The position numbers were made by a program, and so were the translations under genes. Shown piece after piece: positions 8,092 to 14,793 of a stretch of 36,015 bases of DNA. The stretch comes from a virus: the IMG/VR virus record IMGVR_UViG_3300024520_000030, positions 1-36,015 of that record; one strand, given 5' to 3'. The notes beneath the pieces were generated by a model, which saw only the letters and a program-made list of their open reading frames with translations, was not told the DNA's origin and searched no databases. The first letter of the stretch is position 1. Each line of letters opens with the position of its first letter.

Positions 8092-9678
8092 TTATACCTC
8101 AACGTATGAAAAGCAACCATCAACACTTATTGCCCCGCTTAATTCTAGATTTAAAAGCGCGTTATCGGCAGTCTCAAACCATCCCGCCGGGTTGTATGGC
8201 AAGCTAAACCCTGAATTAGCCACTAGATTCATTTGGCCCGTTAACGCTGTGCCGCCTGCGCCTGATTCAAATCTTGTTGTAACCGTTCCTGCTGATACCA
8301 TCATTACCGATAAAACTCTAATTTTAATTCCTGCACCCGCCGCCGCTTGCAGCGTGTTATCACCACTTACAGCGTGATTTATTACGCCGAATTTAACAAC
8401 GCTTGTTGCGTCAGGTAGGTTAGTTACCTTTAGGTTGCCGAACTTGTCTGTTCTAAGTGTAGTATAATCTCCGTCCGCTGGCGTCATTGCCGCTTGCTCG
8501 TCATCTCTGACCGCTAGCATAGCCACACCAACATCATTAGCGCCCATCGCTACATCTTGGGTTTTAGCTAAATCCCCAGTTGCACCAGTAGCTGCACCTA
8601 TAGTCACCTCACCTATTACCGCCGAACCAGCCGCGAGCTTTCCTATTTCAGCCGTCCCAGCTTGCAAAGTTGCTTGAGTTGCAAAGGTTCCTGCGTTAGT
8701 TGTCGCTATAGTTTGACCGGCTGCTACGTTTACCGTTCCTATAACTTTGGTCGTCTCTGCGCCTAATGTCGATTGGACTGCAAATGTACCTGAGTTGGTC
8801 ACATTGCCTATTTCGGCAGTACCTGCGGCTAACTTGCCTATTTCAGCTGTTCCCGCTTGTAACGTGGCTTGTGTGGCGAATGTTCCGGCGTTTGTGCATG
8901 TTGCTTGGGTTGCGAATGTGCCGCTATTCTTTACATTGCCTATTTCAGCGACACCAGCCGCCAATTTTCCGATTTCAGCCGTTCCAGCTGCCAAGCCTAC
9001 CGTTCCAATTTCTGCACTACCGGCCAACAATTCGACCATTAGTGCCGACGTTGAATTAAGCAACAGTGCACCCGCGTCATTGTCAGCTAATATACCTGGC
9101 GTACCCGATTGATACACGCCGCCCGATACCATTACTTTAGAAGTTGCCGGTGTAAATGCCGAGTTATCTGCAAATACTGGGTCGTCGATTAACTGCAATG
9201 CCGTTAGTGCTGCGCCATCTTCTTGGACTGCGAATGTTCCAGCGTTTGTCGTTGCTGCCTGAACTGCAAATGTACCTGAATTTTTAACATTGCCAATTTC
9301 AGCTACACCCGCCGCAAGCTTGCCGACTTCCGCTGTGCCTGCTTGAAGTGTCGCCTGTGTCGCAAATGTTCCGGCATTGTCTACGGTTAACGAACCGCCG
9401 TTATCATCGACAGATAAAAGGCCCGTTGAATCAGTAGCAATAGTTACCCGCATTGCTGCCGCTTCGGTTCCTGTCCCTACTACGGACAATTGAGCGTTAT
9501 CTACTGTTAGAGAGCCGCCTGCGTCGTCGATTGGTAGTGGATTGGTATCACTAACATCTGTGGCTGACCCATCAACACCATAGTTTATCTTTACGCGCTG
9601 ATAGTGAACGCTTGAAATATCATCGGCCGCGATTGTTGCGCCGCCACTTCCTGAGTTCAATAAAATATCGTCAGCCAT
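8092..9678 (-). CDS. Repeat-rich virion or fibre protein (NAGTF/GTAEIG repeats)
   Basis: This 528-residue protein is dominated by short degenerate repeats: NAGTFATQATLQAGTAEIGK, LAAGxAEIGN and VxNSGTFAxQ recur between residues about 100 and 360. Such 10-15-residue hydrophobic-Gly repeats are typical of a beta-solenoid shaft. Residues about 155-190 (AALTALQLIDDPVFADNSAF) and the C-terminal 110 residues form a domain seen widely in phage virion proteins. There are no Cys-rich or catalytic features. It is probably a fibre shaft or capsid-surface protein. It precedes TerS in the same orientation, outside the canonical tail cluster. Confidence 0.75.
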   Translation of the reverse strand: MADDILLNSGSGGATIAADDISSVHYQRVKINYGVDGSATDVSDTNPLPIDDAGGSLTVDNAQLSVVGTGTEAAAMRVTIATDSTGLLSVDDNGGSLTVDNAGTFATQATLQAGTAEVGKLAAGVAEIGNVKNSGTFAVQAATTNAGTFAVQEDGAALTALQLIDDPVFADNSAFTPATSKVMVSGGVYQSGTPGILADNDAGALLLNSTSALMVELLAGSAEIGTVGLAAGTAEIGKLAAGVAEIGNVKNSGTFATQATCTNAGTFATQATLQAGTAEIGKLAAGTAEIGNVTNSGTFAVQSTLGAETTKVIGTVNVAAGQTIATTNAGTFATQATLQAGTAEIGKLAAGSAVIGEVTIGAATGATGDLAKTQDVAMGANDVGVAMLAVRDDEQAAMTPADGDYTTLRTDKFGNLKVTNLPDATSVVKFGVINHAVSGDNTLQAAAGAGIKIRVLSVMMVSAGTVTTRFESGAGGTALTGQMNLVANSGFSLPYNPAGWFETADNALLNLELSGAISVDGCFSYVEV

Positions 9679-9681
9679 TTT

Positions 9682-10893
9682 TTATATTCCTACGCCTAAT
9701 AATCCTAATCCACCCGCAGGTATTGCGGAAACTGGGTCAATTGTAAATCCTGTATCTACCACCAGATCAATACCGCTCGTTAATAACGCGCCAGGTATTG
9801 TCTGTGGTCCGATTGTTTCTTGCGCTGAAATATCATAACCTGCCTGGACTGCTATCGTCCATGTAGCGGTATTATCATCTGTCCTGACTATTTCAGATGT
9901 AAGCGCCTTATCTCTAACCTCATTATTCCAGCCGTTTGTTGGGCTAGATGCTGCCGAGATTGAATCTATGTAAGCCTGAGTGTCTGCCGTTGAACCTATT
10001 GGCCCAGTACCAGCCGCTACAAAGGTGTCGTTCGTAGTTGTGACAATGTATGTCTTACTGCCAGTTATAGCTATATCATCTTCATCTATCGAACTTGTAA
10101 CCGTGCCCGTCAATGCTGCACTTGGAACTGGCGCGCCTGCTGGCTGTACTACTGAATCACGTAAAAAGTGCTTATCGTTTGCCGCTATGAACTCTAATTC
10201 ATCATCGGATATTTGGCGGTCCCAATACATCGCCCGTGACATTGTGCCTTCCATCGGGTCATAATATGCCGTTGACCTGTGGTGTCCGCCTAGGCTTAAA
10301 CTGGTTTGTATGGATGTAGGCCATGTTTTGCCGGTCTGGTTGAACTCTAGAACGCTATTATCTAATAGGTTATACCAACGCCCTTGAAGCGTGTCCGCTA
10401 CTGAATCATATCTAAGTGCTACAAAATAAGGCTCGCCCCATACAACGTCATTATTAGAGCCTGTGTAGGAGCTTGTACCGTTCCAACTTTGCTTTCTGCG
10501 CCCTAGAGAACCATAAACACCGACGCCCATCACTGGTTGCTGGTCGCTCGGTTTACCGATAGACATAAAATATGCGTCTACTTGCGTTCCTAATTCAGGG
10601 GTTACAAAGCACCCCATAGTAAAATCACCATCTACATATTTGCCGACATTATCGAACTGGACTCGTGAAACTGTGGCCGCTGACGAGCTAGAAGTATTTA
10701 CAAATCTATGACCGTGACCCTGCTGGAAGCTGTAATCACTACCCGCGCCCCGTCCATTTGTTGAATATATAGGATTTTTGTATAACGACTGAGCTACACC
10801 GCCGCCGTCCAAACCGGCGACATGGCACCAGTCAGGACATAACGGGTCCGACGTGTCTAGCTCTTGAAGTAATAGCGGGACATTTGTCAGCAT
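9682..10893 (-). CDS. LamG/concanavalin-like virion protein with Ig-like C-terminus
   Basis: This is a 403-residue protein. Residues about 60-245 show a concanavalin-A/LamG-type sandwich pattern: DFTMGCFVTPELGTQVDAYF, VVWGEPYFVALRYDSVAD, LQGRWYNLLDN, and LSLGGHHRSTAYYDPMEGTM followed by RAMYWDRQISDDELEFI, a typical last strand of LamG_3 domains. The C-terminal 150 residues look like an Ig-like or fibre extension. LamG modules bind carbohydrates or proteins, so adhesion to host polysaccharide is a reasonable inference. No signal peptide or enzymatic residues are seen. It sits between two beta-rich virion candidates. Confidence 0.8.
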   Translation of the reverse strand: MLTNVPLLLQELDTSDPLCPDWCHVAGLDGGGVAQSLYKNPIYSTNGRGAGSDYSFQQGHGHRFVNTSSSSAATVSRVQFDNVGKYVDGDFTMGCFVTPELGTQVDAYFMSIGKPSDQQPVMGVGVYGSLGRRKQSWNGTSSYTGSNNDVVWGEPYFVALRYDSVADTLQGRWYNLLDNSVLEFNQTGKTWPTSIQTSLSLGGHHRSTAYYDPMEGTMSRAMYWDRQISDDELEFIAANDKHFLRDSVVQPAGAPVPSAALTGTVTSSIDEDDIAITGSKTYIVTTTNDTFVAAGTGPIGSTADTQAYIDSISAASSPTNGWNNEVRDKALTSEIVRTDDNTATWTIAVQAGYDISAQETIGPQTIPGALLTSGIDLVVDTGFTIDPVSAIPAGGLGLLGVGI

Positions 10894-11319
10894 TTAGCTT
10901 GCAGCCGATGTTACGCTTTTAAGAGTCCATGTACTGTTTAGGCTTTGGCCTGTTTGATTGTCGACATAAATATCGAGGTCATGCGGTGGTATTTTAATTA
11001 GCGGACTAAATAGTCTTTGTGCTGAGCTAATCTTTCTAACGTGTATCGAGCATAAAAACGCCTGACCTTGGTCGGTTCCGCCTGTTAGCGGTGCGTCTGT
11101 TGCGTTTGTTCCGTCGATTTCTGCTGTGTAGTACAGGTCGACTGTTGGCACTGTATCGTCTGGCGCTGTACCGAATGTTCCAGCTAGCTCAAATTGACAG
11201 TACTCGTCTAAATCGGTTCTATTTGTGATTTGCGCGTCATTAGCTTGGACTATCGTGTCATTAGCTAGAGCTGAACCAGTAGCTTCCAGCGTTGTCGCGT
11301 TCGGTGTACCGTATGCCAT
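10894..11319 (-). CDS. Beta-rich putative virion protein, 141 residues
   Basis: The protein is rich in Thr, Asp, Ala and Leu with alternating hydrophobic strands: MAYGTPNATTLEATGSALAN, then QFELAGTFGTAP, VDLYYTAEIDG, and a C-terminal LDIYVDNQTGQSLNSTWTL. The pattern suggests a jelly-roll or Ig-like fold, as in small phage proteins that accompany LamG or fibre proteins. It ends exactly where the LamG-like gene starts. The function is inferred from context only. Confidence 0.7.
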   Translation of the reverse strand: MAYGTPNATTLEATGSALANDTIVQANDAQITNRTDLDEYCQFELAGTFGTAPDDTVPTVDLYYTAEIDGTNATDAPLTGGTDQGQAFLCSIHVRKISSAQRLFSPLIKIPPHDLDIYVDNQTGQSLNSTWTLKSVTSAAS

Positions 11320-11320
11320 G

Positions 11321-11758
11321 TTATAACCTCACTTTTGAAACGTGATCTATATTGAATGCGGGTAACCCTGCATTTTCGGCTCTTGATATCATCACATTAC
11401 CTACGCTTTTTAAATCCGCGTTTTGTTGAGCGGTTAGTGTGCTTGGTGTTATTTGGTCTATAAACCCATGAGACTCTGGGTCGCTTAAATCTATACCGCC
11501 CTCGCTTGGTGACATTAAAAGCAATATTCGCCGTGCTGTTTTATTTGTTTCCGCTAGCGTTTCAACTGCGTCAATAATTGCGTTTCCTGCTGTTATCCCA
11601 AGGTCGCGCATTATAGTCGTTACTGTCTGCCTATCGCCTTTTGATACACTGACAACTAACTCTGTTAGCCATGTATGCACATCTTCGTCAGACTTTGCAG
11701 CGTTTGACCCGTCAGAGTCGATTAGCAATTTTAGGTCGATATGGTTTTGATGGTTCAT
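11321..11758 (-). CDS. Unknown helical phage protein at head of virion block
   Basis: A frame could begin at 11797, but the ATG at 11756-11758 has AAGG upstream and gives a conventional start MNHQNHIDLKLLIDSDGSNA (145 residues). The protein is mainly helical: DEDVHTWLTELVVSVSKGD, then TTIMRDLGITAGNAIIDAVE, with a C-terminal GFIDQITPSTLTAQQNADLK segment. No enzymatic motif is seen. It is the first gene of the series leading into the fibre genes and terminase, so its upstream gap probably contains control signals. Confidence 0.7.
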   Translation of the reverse strand: MNHQNHIDLKLLIDSDGSNAAKSDEDVHTWLTELVVSVSKGDRQTVTTIMRDLGITAGNAIIDAVETLAETNKTARRILLLMSPSEGGIDLSDPESHGFIDQITPSTLTAQQNADLKSVGNVMISRAENAGLPAFNIDHVSKVRL

Positions 11759-11839
11759 ATTAAGGCCTTGGTAATTTATCTCTATATAATAGCTCATTTA
11801 GCCCGTTATTTCAGCTATTAACCTGATATATCCAGAATA

Positions 11840-11921
11840 TGGACTAAACTATGATACTCTCTCTTTAGTTTGTCGTGCACGAATTGAAATAGCCGCTACC
11901 ATCATAGCGGTATTTTTTTGC
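11840..11921 (+). ncRNA. Possible short plus-strand RNA ending in a terminator
   Basis: The gap between the M15 peptidase gene and the virion block holds a plus-strand TATGAT box (11850-11855) without a good -35, then about 55 bases containing the palindrome TCGTGCACGA (11873-11882), then a strong intrinsic terminator. No plus-strand gene lies upstream to need that terminator, so a short independent RNA is one explanation. It would be antisense to the leader of the minus-strand virion transcript. A coding function is not visible. Confidence is limited by the weak promoter. Confidence 0.3.
11893..11919 (+). terminator. Intrinsic terminator, plus strand
   Basis: A perfect 6-bp stem CCGCTA / TAGCGG (11893-11898 with 11905-11910) with a 6-base loop is followed by TA and seven T residues (11913-11919). 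On the opposite strand the hairpin is followed by a mixed sequence, so it would work mainly on plus-strand transcription. It lies 3 bases beyond the stop of the minus-strand M15 peptidase gene, so it could also be a partial terminator or processing site for that gene. Confidence 0.75.
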
Positions 11922-12224
11922 TTATTTTACGGTGTCATATTCTACGTGCATATGCGTTTTGTGAACTATCACATCATAGCCCTTACCTAGCTCTTTTCTG
12001 AGCTGTACCGCCGCTGAATACTTTTCGTCATCTGTGAAGTATCTAGTTCTAAAATCAATAGCGTACCCGTAATAATGCAAGCTGCCCGCTGAATGCTCAC
12101 CGTCTAGTGCTGCCGTTACTACTAATTCTTGACCTAGTGCCTGCCATATCGTATTAGCTGATTTGAGCGCTTTTCGCATCGGTAACTTAATGCCCGCCAT
12201 TATCACGCCTTGCTTTATTTTCAT
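11922..12224 (-). CDS. M15-type peptidase, likely endolysin
   Basis: This 100-residue compact zinc peptidase of the M15 (D-Ala-D-Ala carboxypeptidase / L-Ala-D-Glu endopeptidase) type would cut cell-wall peptides. The zinc motif SLHYYGYAIDF (S-x-H-x2-G-x-A-x-D, with H50 and D57) and the second motif THMHVEYD (H93) are both intact. No signal peptide or wall-binding domain is present, so it needs a holin or other export. A start at residue 9 (MAGIKLPM) with its own AAGG is also possible; the longer form has AGAGG eight bases upstream. It is short but all catalytic ligands are present. It is transcribed away from the two plus-strand membrane proteins. Confidence 0.85.
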   Translation of the reverse strand: MKIKQGVIMAGIKLPMRKALKSANTIWQALGQELVVTAALDGEHSAGSLHYYGYAIDFRTRYFTDDEKYSAAVQLRKELGKGYDVIVHKTHMHVEYDTVK

Positions 12225-12250
12225 GCTATTTACCTCTACTTGGACTAAAA

Positions 12251-12280
12251 TTAATACATTGACAATTATCAGAGTATCAA
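12251..12280 (-). promoter_or_regulatory. Promoter for the M15 peptidase and possibly late genes
   Basis: On the minus strand TTGATA (12280-12275) and TATTAA (12256-12251) are separated by 18 bases, giving a sigma70-like promoter with a start about 20 bases before the peptidase ATG. No other good minus-strand promoter was found between here and the virion block, so this may also feed late genes through the peptidase gene. It overlaps the plus-strand TTGACA box, so the two promoters may compete. Confidence 0.5.
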
Positions 12281-12288
12281 ACTATGGA
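12259..12288 (+). promoter_or_regulatory. Candidate promoter for the plus-strand lysis genes
   Basis: A perfect TTGACA (12259-12264) lies just before the plus-strand lysis genes. A matching -10 is poor: TATGGA (12283-12288) at 18 bases overlaps the start codon of the 50-residue gene, which would make that transcript leaderless. The strong -35 alone keeps this as a candidate, perhaps one that needs an activator. Confidence 0.35.
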
Positions 12289-12436
12289 TATTAAGAGTTT
12301 AGTTAAGTCTCGCATTAAAATGAAATCAACATGGCTTGCGTTGTCTACACTGCTTGGATTTGTTGATGTCGTAATACTCCCTGAAGAGTTGCAATTATTA
12401 GCGCCCTTACTTAGTGTTATACTTGAATTAATTTAA
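12284..12436 (+). CDS. 50-residue hydrophobic protein, holin-like candidate
   Basis: The ATG at 12284 leads to MDIKSLVKSRIKMKSTWLAL, a basic N-terminus, followed by STLLGFVDVVILPEELQLLA and a hydrophobic C-terminus LLSVILELI. One or two short membrane segments are likely, split by PEE. It is 16 bases upstream of a two-helix membrane protein, in the same orientation and beside the endolysin. Small holins or antiholins have this architecture. There is no strong Shine-Dalgarno site (only AGAG well upstream), which fits low expression, but makes the start less certain. Confidence 0.55.
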   Translation: MDIKSLVKSRIKMKSTWLALSTLLGFVDVVILPEELQLLAPLLSVILELI

Positions 12437-12452
12437 CCGACTAGGATTTATA

Positions 12453-12752
12453 ATGAGTGCTGATTTAGCAATTGAAGGCGGTAAAGCTTTAGTAAAGGGC
12501 GTCGCGTTTACAGGGCTGACCGTAGCAGGGACCGTAATCACTTGGTTTGATGAATGGTCCCAAGTCATCACCACAGGCCTTACAGCCGCCTCGTTCTTAA
12601 TGTCTGTCTGGTACTTCCGCAGAATGGTTAGGTTAAAAGAGCAAGAGTCCTCTGCGAATCTAAAGCGTTTATTATCTGAATTGATACAAAGCCGTACCAA
12701 ATCGGCACCGCCAGAAGATATATTGATTGTAAAAAAGTATCTCGATTTTTAA
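12453..12752 (+). CDS. Two-helix membrane protein, probable holin
   Basis: This 99-residue protein has transmembrane segments at about residues 14-31 (VKGVAFTGLTVAGTVITW) and 39-55 (ITTGLTAASFLMSVWYF), followed by a strongly charged cytoplasmic-type tail (RRMVRLKEQES...). Two membrane helices and a charged C-terminus are the layout of class II holins. Its adjacency to the M15 peptidase supports a lysis role. No spanin genes were recognised nearby. Alternative functions such as superinfection exclusion cannot be excluded from sequence alone. Confidence 0.7.
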   Translation: MSADLAIEGGKALVKGVAFTGLTVAGTVITWFDEWSQVITTGLTAASFLMSVWYFRRMVRLKEQESSANLKRLLSELIQSRTKSAPPEDILIVKKYLDF

Positions 12753-12757
12753 TGATT

Positions 12758-12829
12758 TTATAGCCTTGTCGCGTAACAAATAATCGTAAACGTGATATAG
12801 AAAACATCGTGCGCCGTTACTCCGTCCAT
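12758..12829 (-). CDS. Possible 23-residue membrane peptide
   Basis: A minus-strand reading frame at the end of the early small-gene run encodes MDGVTAHDVFYITFTIICYA followed by TRL and a stop. A GGAG site lies 8 bases before the ATG, and most of the peptide is hydrophobic. A TATACT box lies upstream at 12877-12872 but without a recognisable -35. It faces the plus-strand holin candidate tail to tail. Small size makes it uncertain; it could be chance or a lysis or exclusion peptide. Confidence 0.4.
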   Translation of the reverse strand: MDGVTAHDVFYITFTIICYATRL

Positions 12830-12935
12830 AAATAAACTCCCATGCTTAGGGCGTCCCTGCCCATATAGCATAGTATAGTTTAATTTTGTGATGGAGTTGG
12901 CATTTTTGCAATTTAATTCAATGGCTTACAATGGG
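12830..12935. other. Gap between holin region and HNH gene
   Basis: This AT-rich intergenic stretch lies between the minus-strand peptide and the HNH gene. It contains a short GGGC / GCCC inverted repeat around 12850-12863 and the TATACT box noted for the peptide. No longer coding frame or strong terminator was seen. Confidence 0.4.
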
Positions 12936-13487
12936 CTAAATCAACCCCAGCATTTCATTTGTCGCTGCATATTCCCCGTGCAACTCTATGGCCTTTTTGT
13001 CATACGCCTTTGCAGCCTCAATCTTTGAGCTGTATCTCCCAAGGTAATAGCTTATGCCTTTTGATGTTATGTAGGCGCACCACCCGCTAGTCTTCTTATT
13101 GGCCCGAACGCCTTTAAATCCTGTTGTGTTGTTTGAGAATATGTTTGCGTTTGCGTGGTTTTGGGTGCACGTGCTTTGGCGTAAGTTAGCTATTCTATTG
13201 TCCTTTCTGTTTCGGTTTATATGATCTATCTGACCTTTTGGCATCTTACTTGTGGCGTAAAGCCATGCCAATCGATGCGCCCCGTAATCCGCCCCAAGCA
13301 CTCTAATCCGAGCGTACCCCACTCCATCAGAACCGATCGTCTCCTTGCCTGCAAACCTAGTGTTCCATGTCTTGATTGCGTATTTTGATTTTAACCACTT
13401 TTCACCGCGAGCCTTCCATGTAAAAACACCTGTATCAGGGTTGTAGTGTAATAATTCTTTGAGTACTTTTTGGGTTAGTTCTTTCAT
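12936..13487 (-). CDS. Free-standing HNH endonuclease with AP2 domain
   Basis: This 183-residue homing-endonuclease-type protein carries the HNH_3-like core YGAHRLAWLYATSKMPKGQI followed by DHINRNRKDNRIANLR (residues about 70-105), with the DHINxNxxDNRxxNLR signature. It is followed by an AP2 DNA-binding domain: NTTGFKGVRANKKTSGWCAY, then YYLGRYSSKIEAAKAYDKKA. Such genes are selfish elements that spread between phages by cutting cognate loci. It is inserted at the end of the minus-strand early run, overlapping the upstream 45-residue gene by an ATGA, so it appears settled in the operon. No intron or intein is visible. Confidence 0.92.
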   Translation of the reverse strand: MKELTQKVLKELLHYNPDTGVFTWKARGEKWLKSKYAIKTWNTRFAGKETIGSDGVGYARIRVLGADYGAHRLAWLYATSKMPKGQIDHINRNRKDNRIANLRQSTCTQNHANANIFSNNTTGFKGVRANKKTSGWCAYITSKGISYYLGRYSSKIEAAKAYDKKAIELHGEYAATNEMLGLI

Positions 13488-13621
13488 TGTTCAGGCTCCT
13501 GCCATATAGCCCTGTAGTGCCCGCAACACCTTAAAAGCTCTCCCGCCTCAACCGTTCGCCAGAACGCTTCCACATCGTTGTAGATAAACACCCATTTAGC
13601 CTTGTTATATATCTTATTCAT
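13484..13621 (-). CDS. 45-residue unknown protein upstream of HNH gene
   Basis: The ATG is at 13619-13621, preceded by the leader TAAGGGCTTAAAC that supplies an AAGGG ribosome site, and it ends in an ATGA overlap with the HNH gene. The product MNKIYNKAKWVFIYNDVEAF continues WRTVEAGELLRCCGHYRAIW, with a vicinal Cys pair. No family is recognised. The overlap and ribosome site support translation. Confidence 0.6.
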   Translation of the reverse strand: MNKIYNKAKWVFIYNDVEAFWRTVEAGELLRCCGHYRAIWQEPEQ

Positions 13622-13632
13622 TGTTTAAGCCC

Positions 13633-13848
13633 TTAAATTAATGTTGTTCGTCGCTTCTTCGGAAATAAAACGTACTGCGTTATCGGAAATTCAACCGCGT
13701 CATTAAAATTTGGCCTTTCCCCGTTACACAGTACAGCCCTGTTTTGTAGCCAGCGTTTAAGCTCGCTATTTGTCGCCCTACCTGTGCGCTCTCGACTCAT
13801 AAAATGGCAAGTTGCCGACAGGTCGCGCAAAAACTCCCAGTGAGTCAT
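13633..13848 (-). CDS. Small conserved-type phage protein, 71 residues
   Basis: A longer frame starts at 13890, but the internal ATG at 13846-13848 has an AAGGG site in the leader TAAGGGCTTAAGC and was chosen. The protein MTHWEFLRDLSATCHFMSRE continues with RATNSELKRWLQNRAVLCNG and LFPKKRR. The NSELKRWL...RAVLCNG part resembles small S4-like or helix-turn-helix segments, and proteins of this style occur in lambdoid early regions. The function is unknown. Confidence 0.7.
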   Translation of the reverse strand: MTHWEFLRDLSATCHFMSRERTGRATNSELKRWLQNRAVLCNGERPNFNDAVEFPITQYVLFPKKRRTTLI

Positions 13849-13871
13849 GCTTAAGCCCTTATATAAATTAT

Positions 13872-14123
13872 CTAGAGTGAAACAATCCAATCCATAAGCC
13901 GGTCAAATATCCCTTTCGGCTTAGGGTCGAAGCAGTCACCGTAGTTCGGTATTGTTCCAACTATTAGCCAATCATCCCAATAAACAAGCCCTGAATCACT
14001 TATTTTCCCATAACGCCGCTCTGTATGCCTCGCCGCGCCATCTCTTGTGTGCCTTATTTCCATTTTTACCGGTGCATATTTTAATTTATCTGATAACTCC
14101 AATTTCCATGCTTCGCTATTCAT
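13872..14123 (-). CDS. 83-residue unknown early protein
   Basis: This is a basic N-terminal half (MNSEAWKLELSDKLKYAPVK, MEIRHTRDGAARHTERRYGK) followed by an aromatic segment VYWDDWLIVGTIPNYGDCFD. No transmembrane or known domain is seen. A GGTGAAG ribosome site lies before the ATG. The upstream leader contains a perfect small hairpin that may modulate expression. Confidence 0.65.
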   Translation of the reverse strand: MNSEAWKLELSDKLKYAPVKMEIRHTRDGAARHTERRYGKISDSGLVYWDDWLIVGTIPNYGDCFDPKPKGIFDRLMDWIVSL

Positions 14124-14148
14124 ATCTTCACCTTTTGTAGTTATGCTA

Positions 14149-14164
14149 CCTTCACCAATGAAGG
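14149..14164 (-). promoter_or_regulatory. Leader hairpin before the 83-residue gene
   Basis: A perfect hairpin, CCTTCA / TGAAGG with a four-base loop, lies 26 bases before the ATG of the 83-residue gene. No U-run follows, so it is not a classical terminator. A second, wider inverted repeat ATCTAT / ATAGAT (14188-14193 and 14209-14214) lies upstream. The 90-base gap is otherwise non-coding and may control the downstream genes. Confidence 0.4.
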
Positions 14165-14213
14165 GACCATGTTTAATATTTCCCGTTATCTATGTTGTTT
14201 AGATGTGTATAGA

Positions 14214-14396
14214 TTATTCACTGCACTCATCGGTAAGCACCTGCAAATCCATTACCGCTTGTTCTAGCTCACTTTCAAGTTCTGCGATAACTGGGAAAAG
14301 CTCTCGCCACAACTTATCTATTTCTGTCCACTGCGCGTCATGCACCGCTTCCCATCCCGCTTTGTATAGCGCATCAATAAACTCTTGCCTCTTCAT
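14214..14396 (-). CDS. 60-residue acidic helical protein
   Basis: The product is almost entirely helical and acidic: MKRQEFIDALYKAGWEAVHD, then AQWTEIDKLWRELFPVIAEL and ESELEQAVMDLQVLTDECSE. A heptad-like pattern in the C-terminal half suggests a coiled coil. A GCGGGAAG ribosome site precedes the ATG, and 11 bases separate it from the upstream gene. The function is unknown. Confidence 0.65.
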   Translation of the reverse strand: MKRQEFIDALYKAGWEAVHDAQWTEIDKLWRELFPVIAELESELEQAVMDLQVLTDECSE

Positions 14397-14407
14397 CTTC
14401 CCGCCCT

Positions 14408-14638
14408 CTATCCGTTATCGGTGCCGTAAATAGTGAACTCATGCCAGTGCTTATGCGTAACATCTGCGTTGCCACCGTTATTAACATACTCAACAATCGC
14501 CATATTGTATTGACTGCTAGCAGCTACTATTTCAAAAAACGTATCTTTAGATAGTGAGCTACAACTGTGCGTTTGACTTGTCGCGCCGATTAGCGCTTCC
14601 CGCTTCTCTGCGTCTACCGTGTTGGTTTGATTAGTCAT
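14408..14638 (-). CDS. 76-residue unknown early protein
   Basis: The start codon overlaps the stop of the upstream small membrane protein (TAATG). The product begins MTNQTNTVDAEKREALIGAT and has a His- and aromatic-rich end THKHWHEFTIYGTDNG. No known domain is recognised. Tight coupling to the upstream gene supports translation. Confidence 0.65.
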   Translation of the reverse strand: MTNQTNTVDAEKREALIGATSQTHSCSSLSKDTFFEIVAASSQYNMAIVEYVNNGGNADVTHKHWHEFTIYGTDNG

Positions 14639-14793
14639 TAACCCTTAACTCCGTTACGTGAGGCCCACCAACTTGCAGCCACAATAATCCCTATCATTGA
14701 TGTATCGTGCGGAATGCCTATAACCTTGTTAAACGCATAGCAACCCATTACAACGAATAGCAAGCCTAAAAAATTAAAAATCGTCTCACTCAT
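14638..14793 (-). CDS. 51-residue two-helix membrane protein
   Basis: The ATG is at 14791-14793 and the TAA at 14638-14640. The protein has two hydrophobic segments, FNFLGLLFVVMGCYAF and SMIGIIVAASWWA, joined by a short polar loop (NKVIGIPHDT) and ending in a basic tail. It overlaps the upstream gene by 8 bases and the downstream gene by one. It is too far from the endolysin to be the obvious holin; exclusion or membrane-linked host control are alternatives. Confidence 0.65.
   Translation of the reverse strand: MSETIFNFLGLLFVVMGCYAFNKVIGIPHDTSMIGIIVAASWWASRNGVKG

Noticed and set aside
8092-9678. Repeats that might be taken for a CRISPR array or satellite
   Set aside because: The repeats are degenerate, keep one open reading frame, lack uniform spacers and encode a regular protein repeat.
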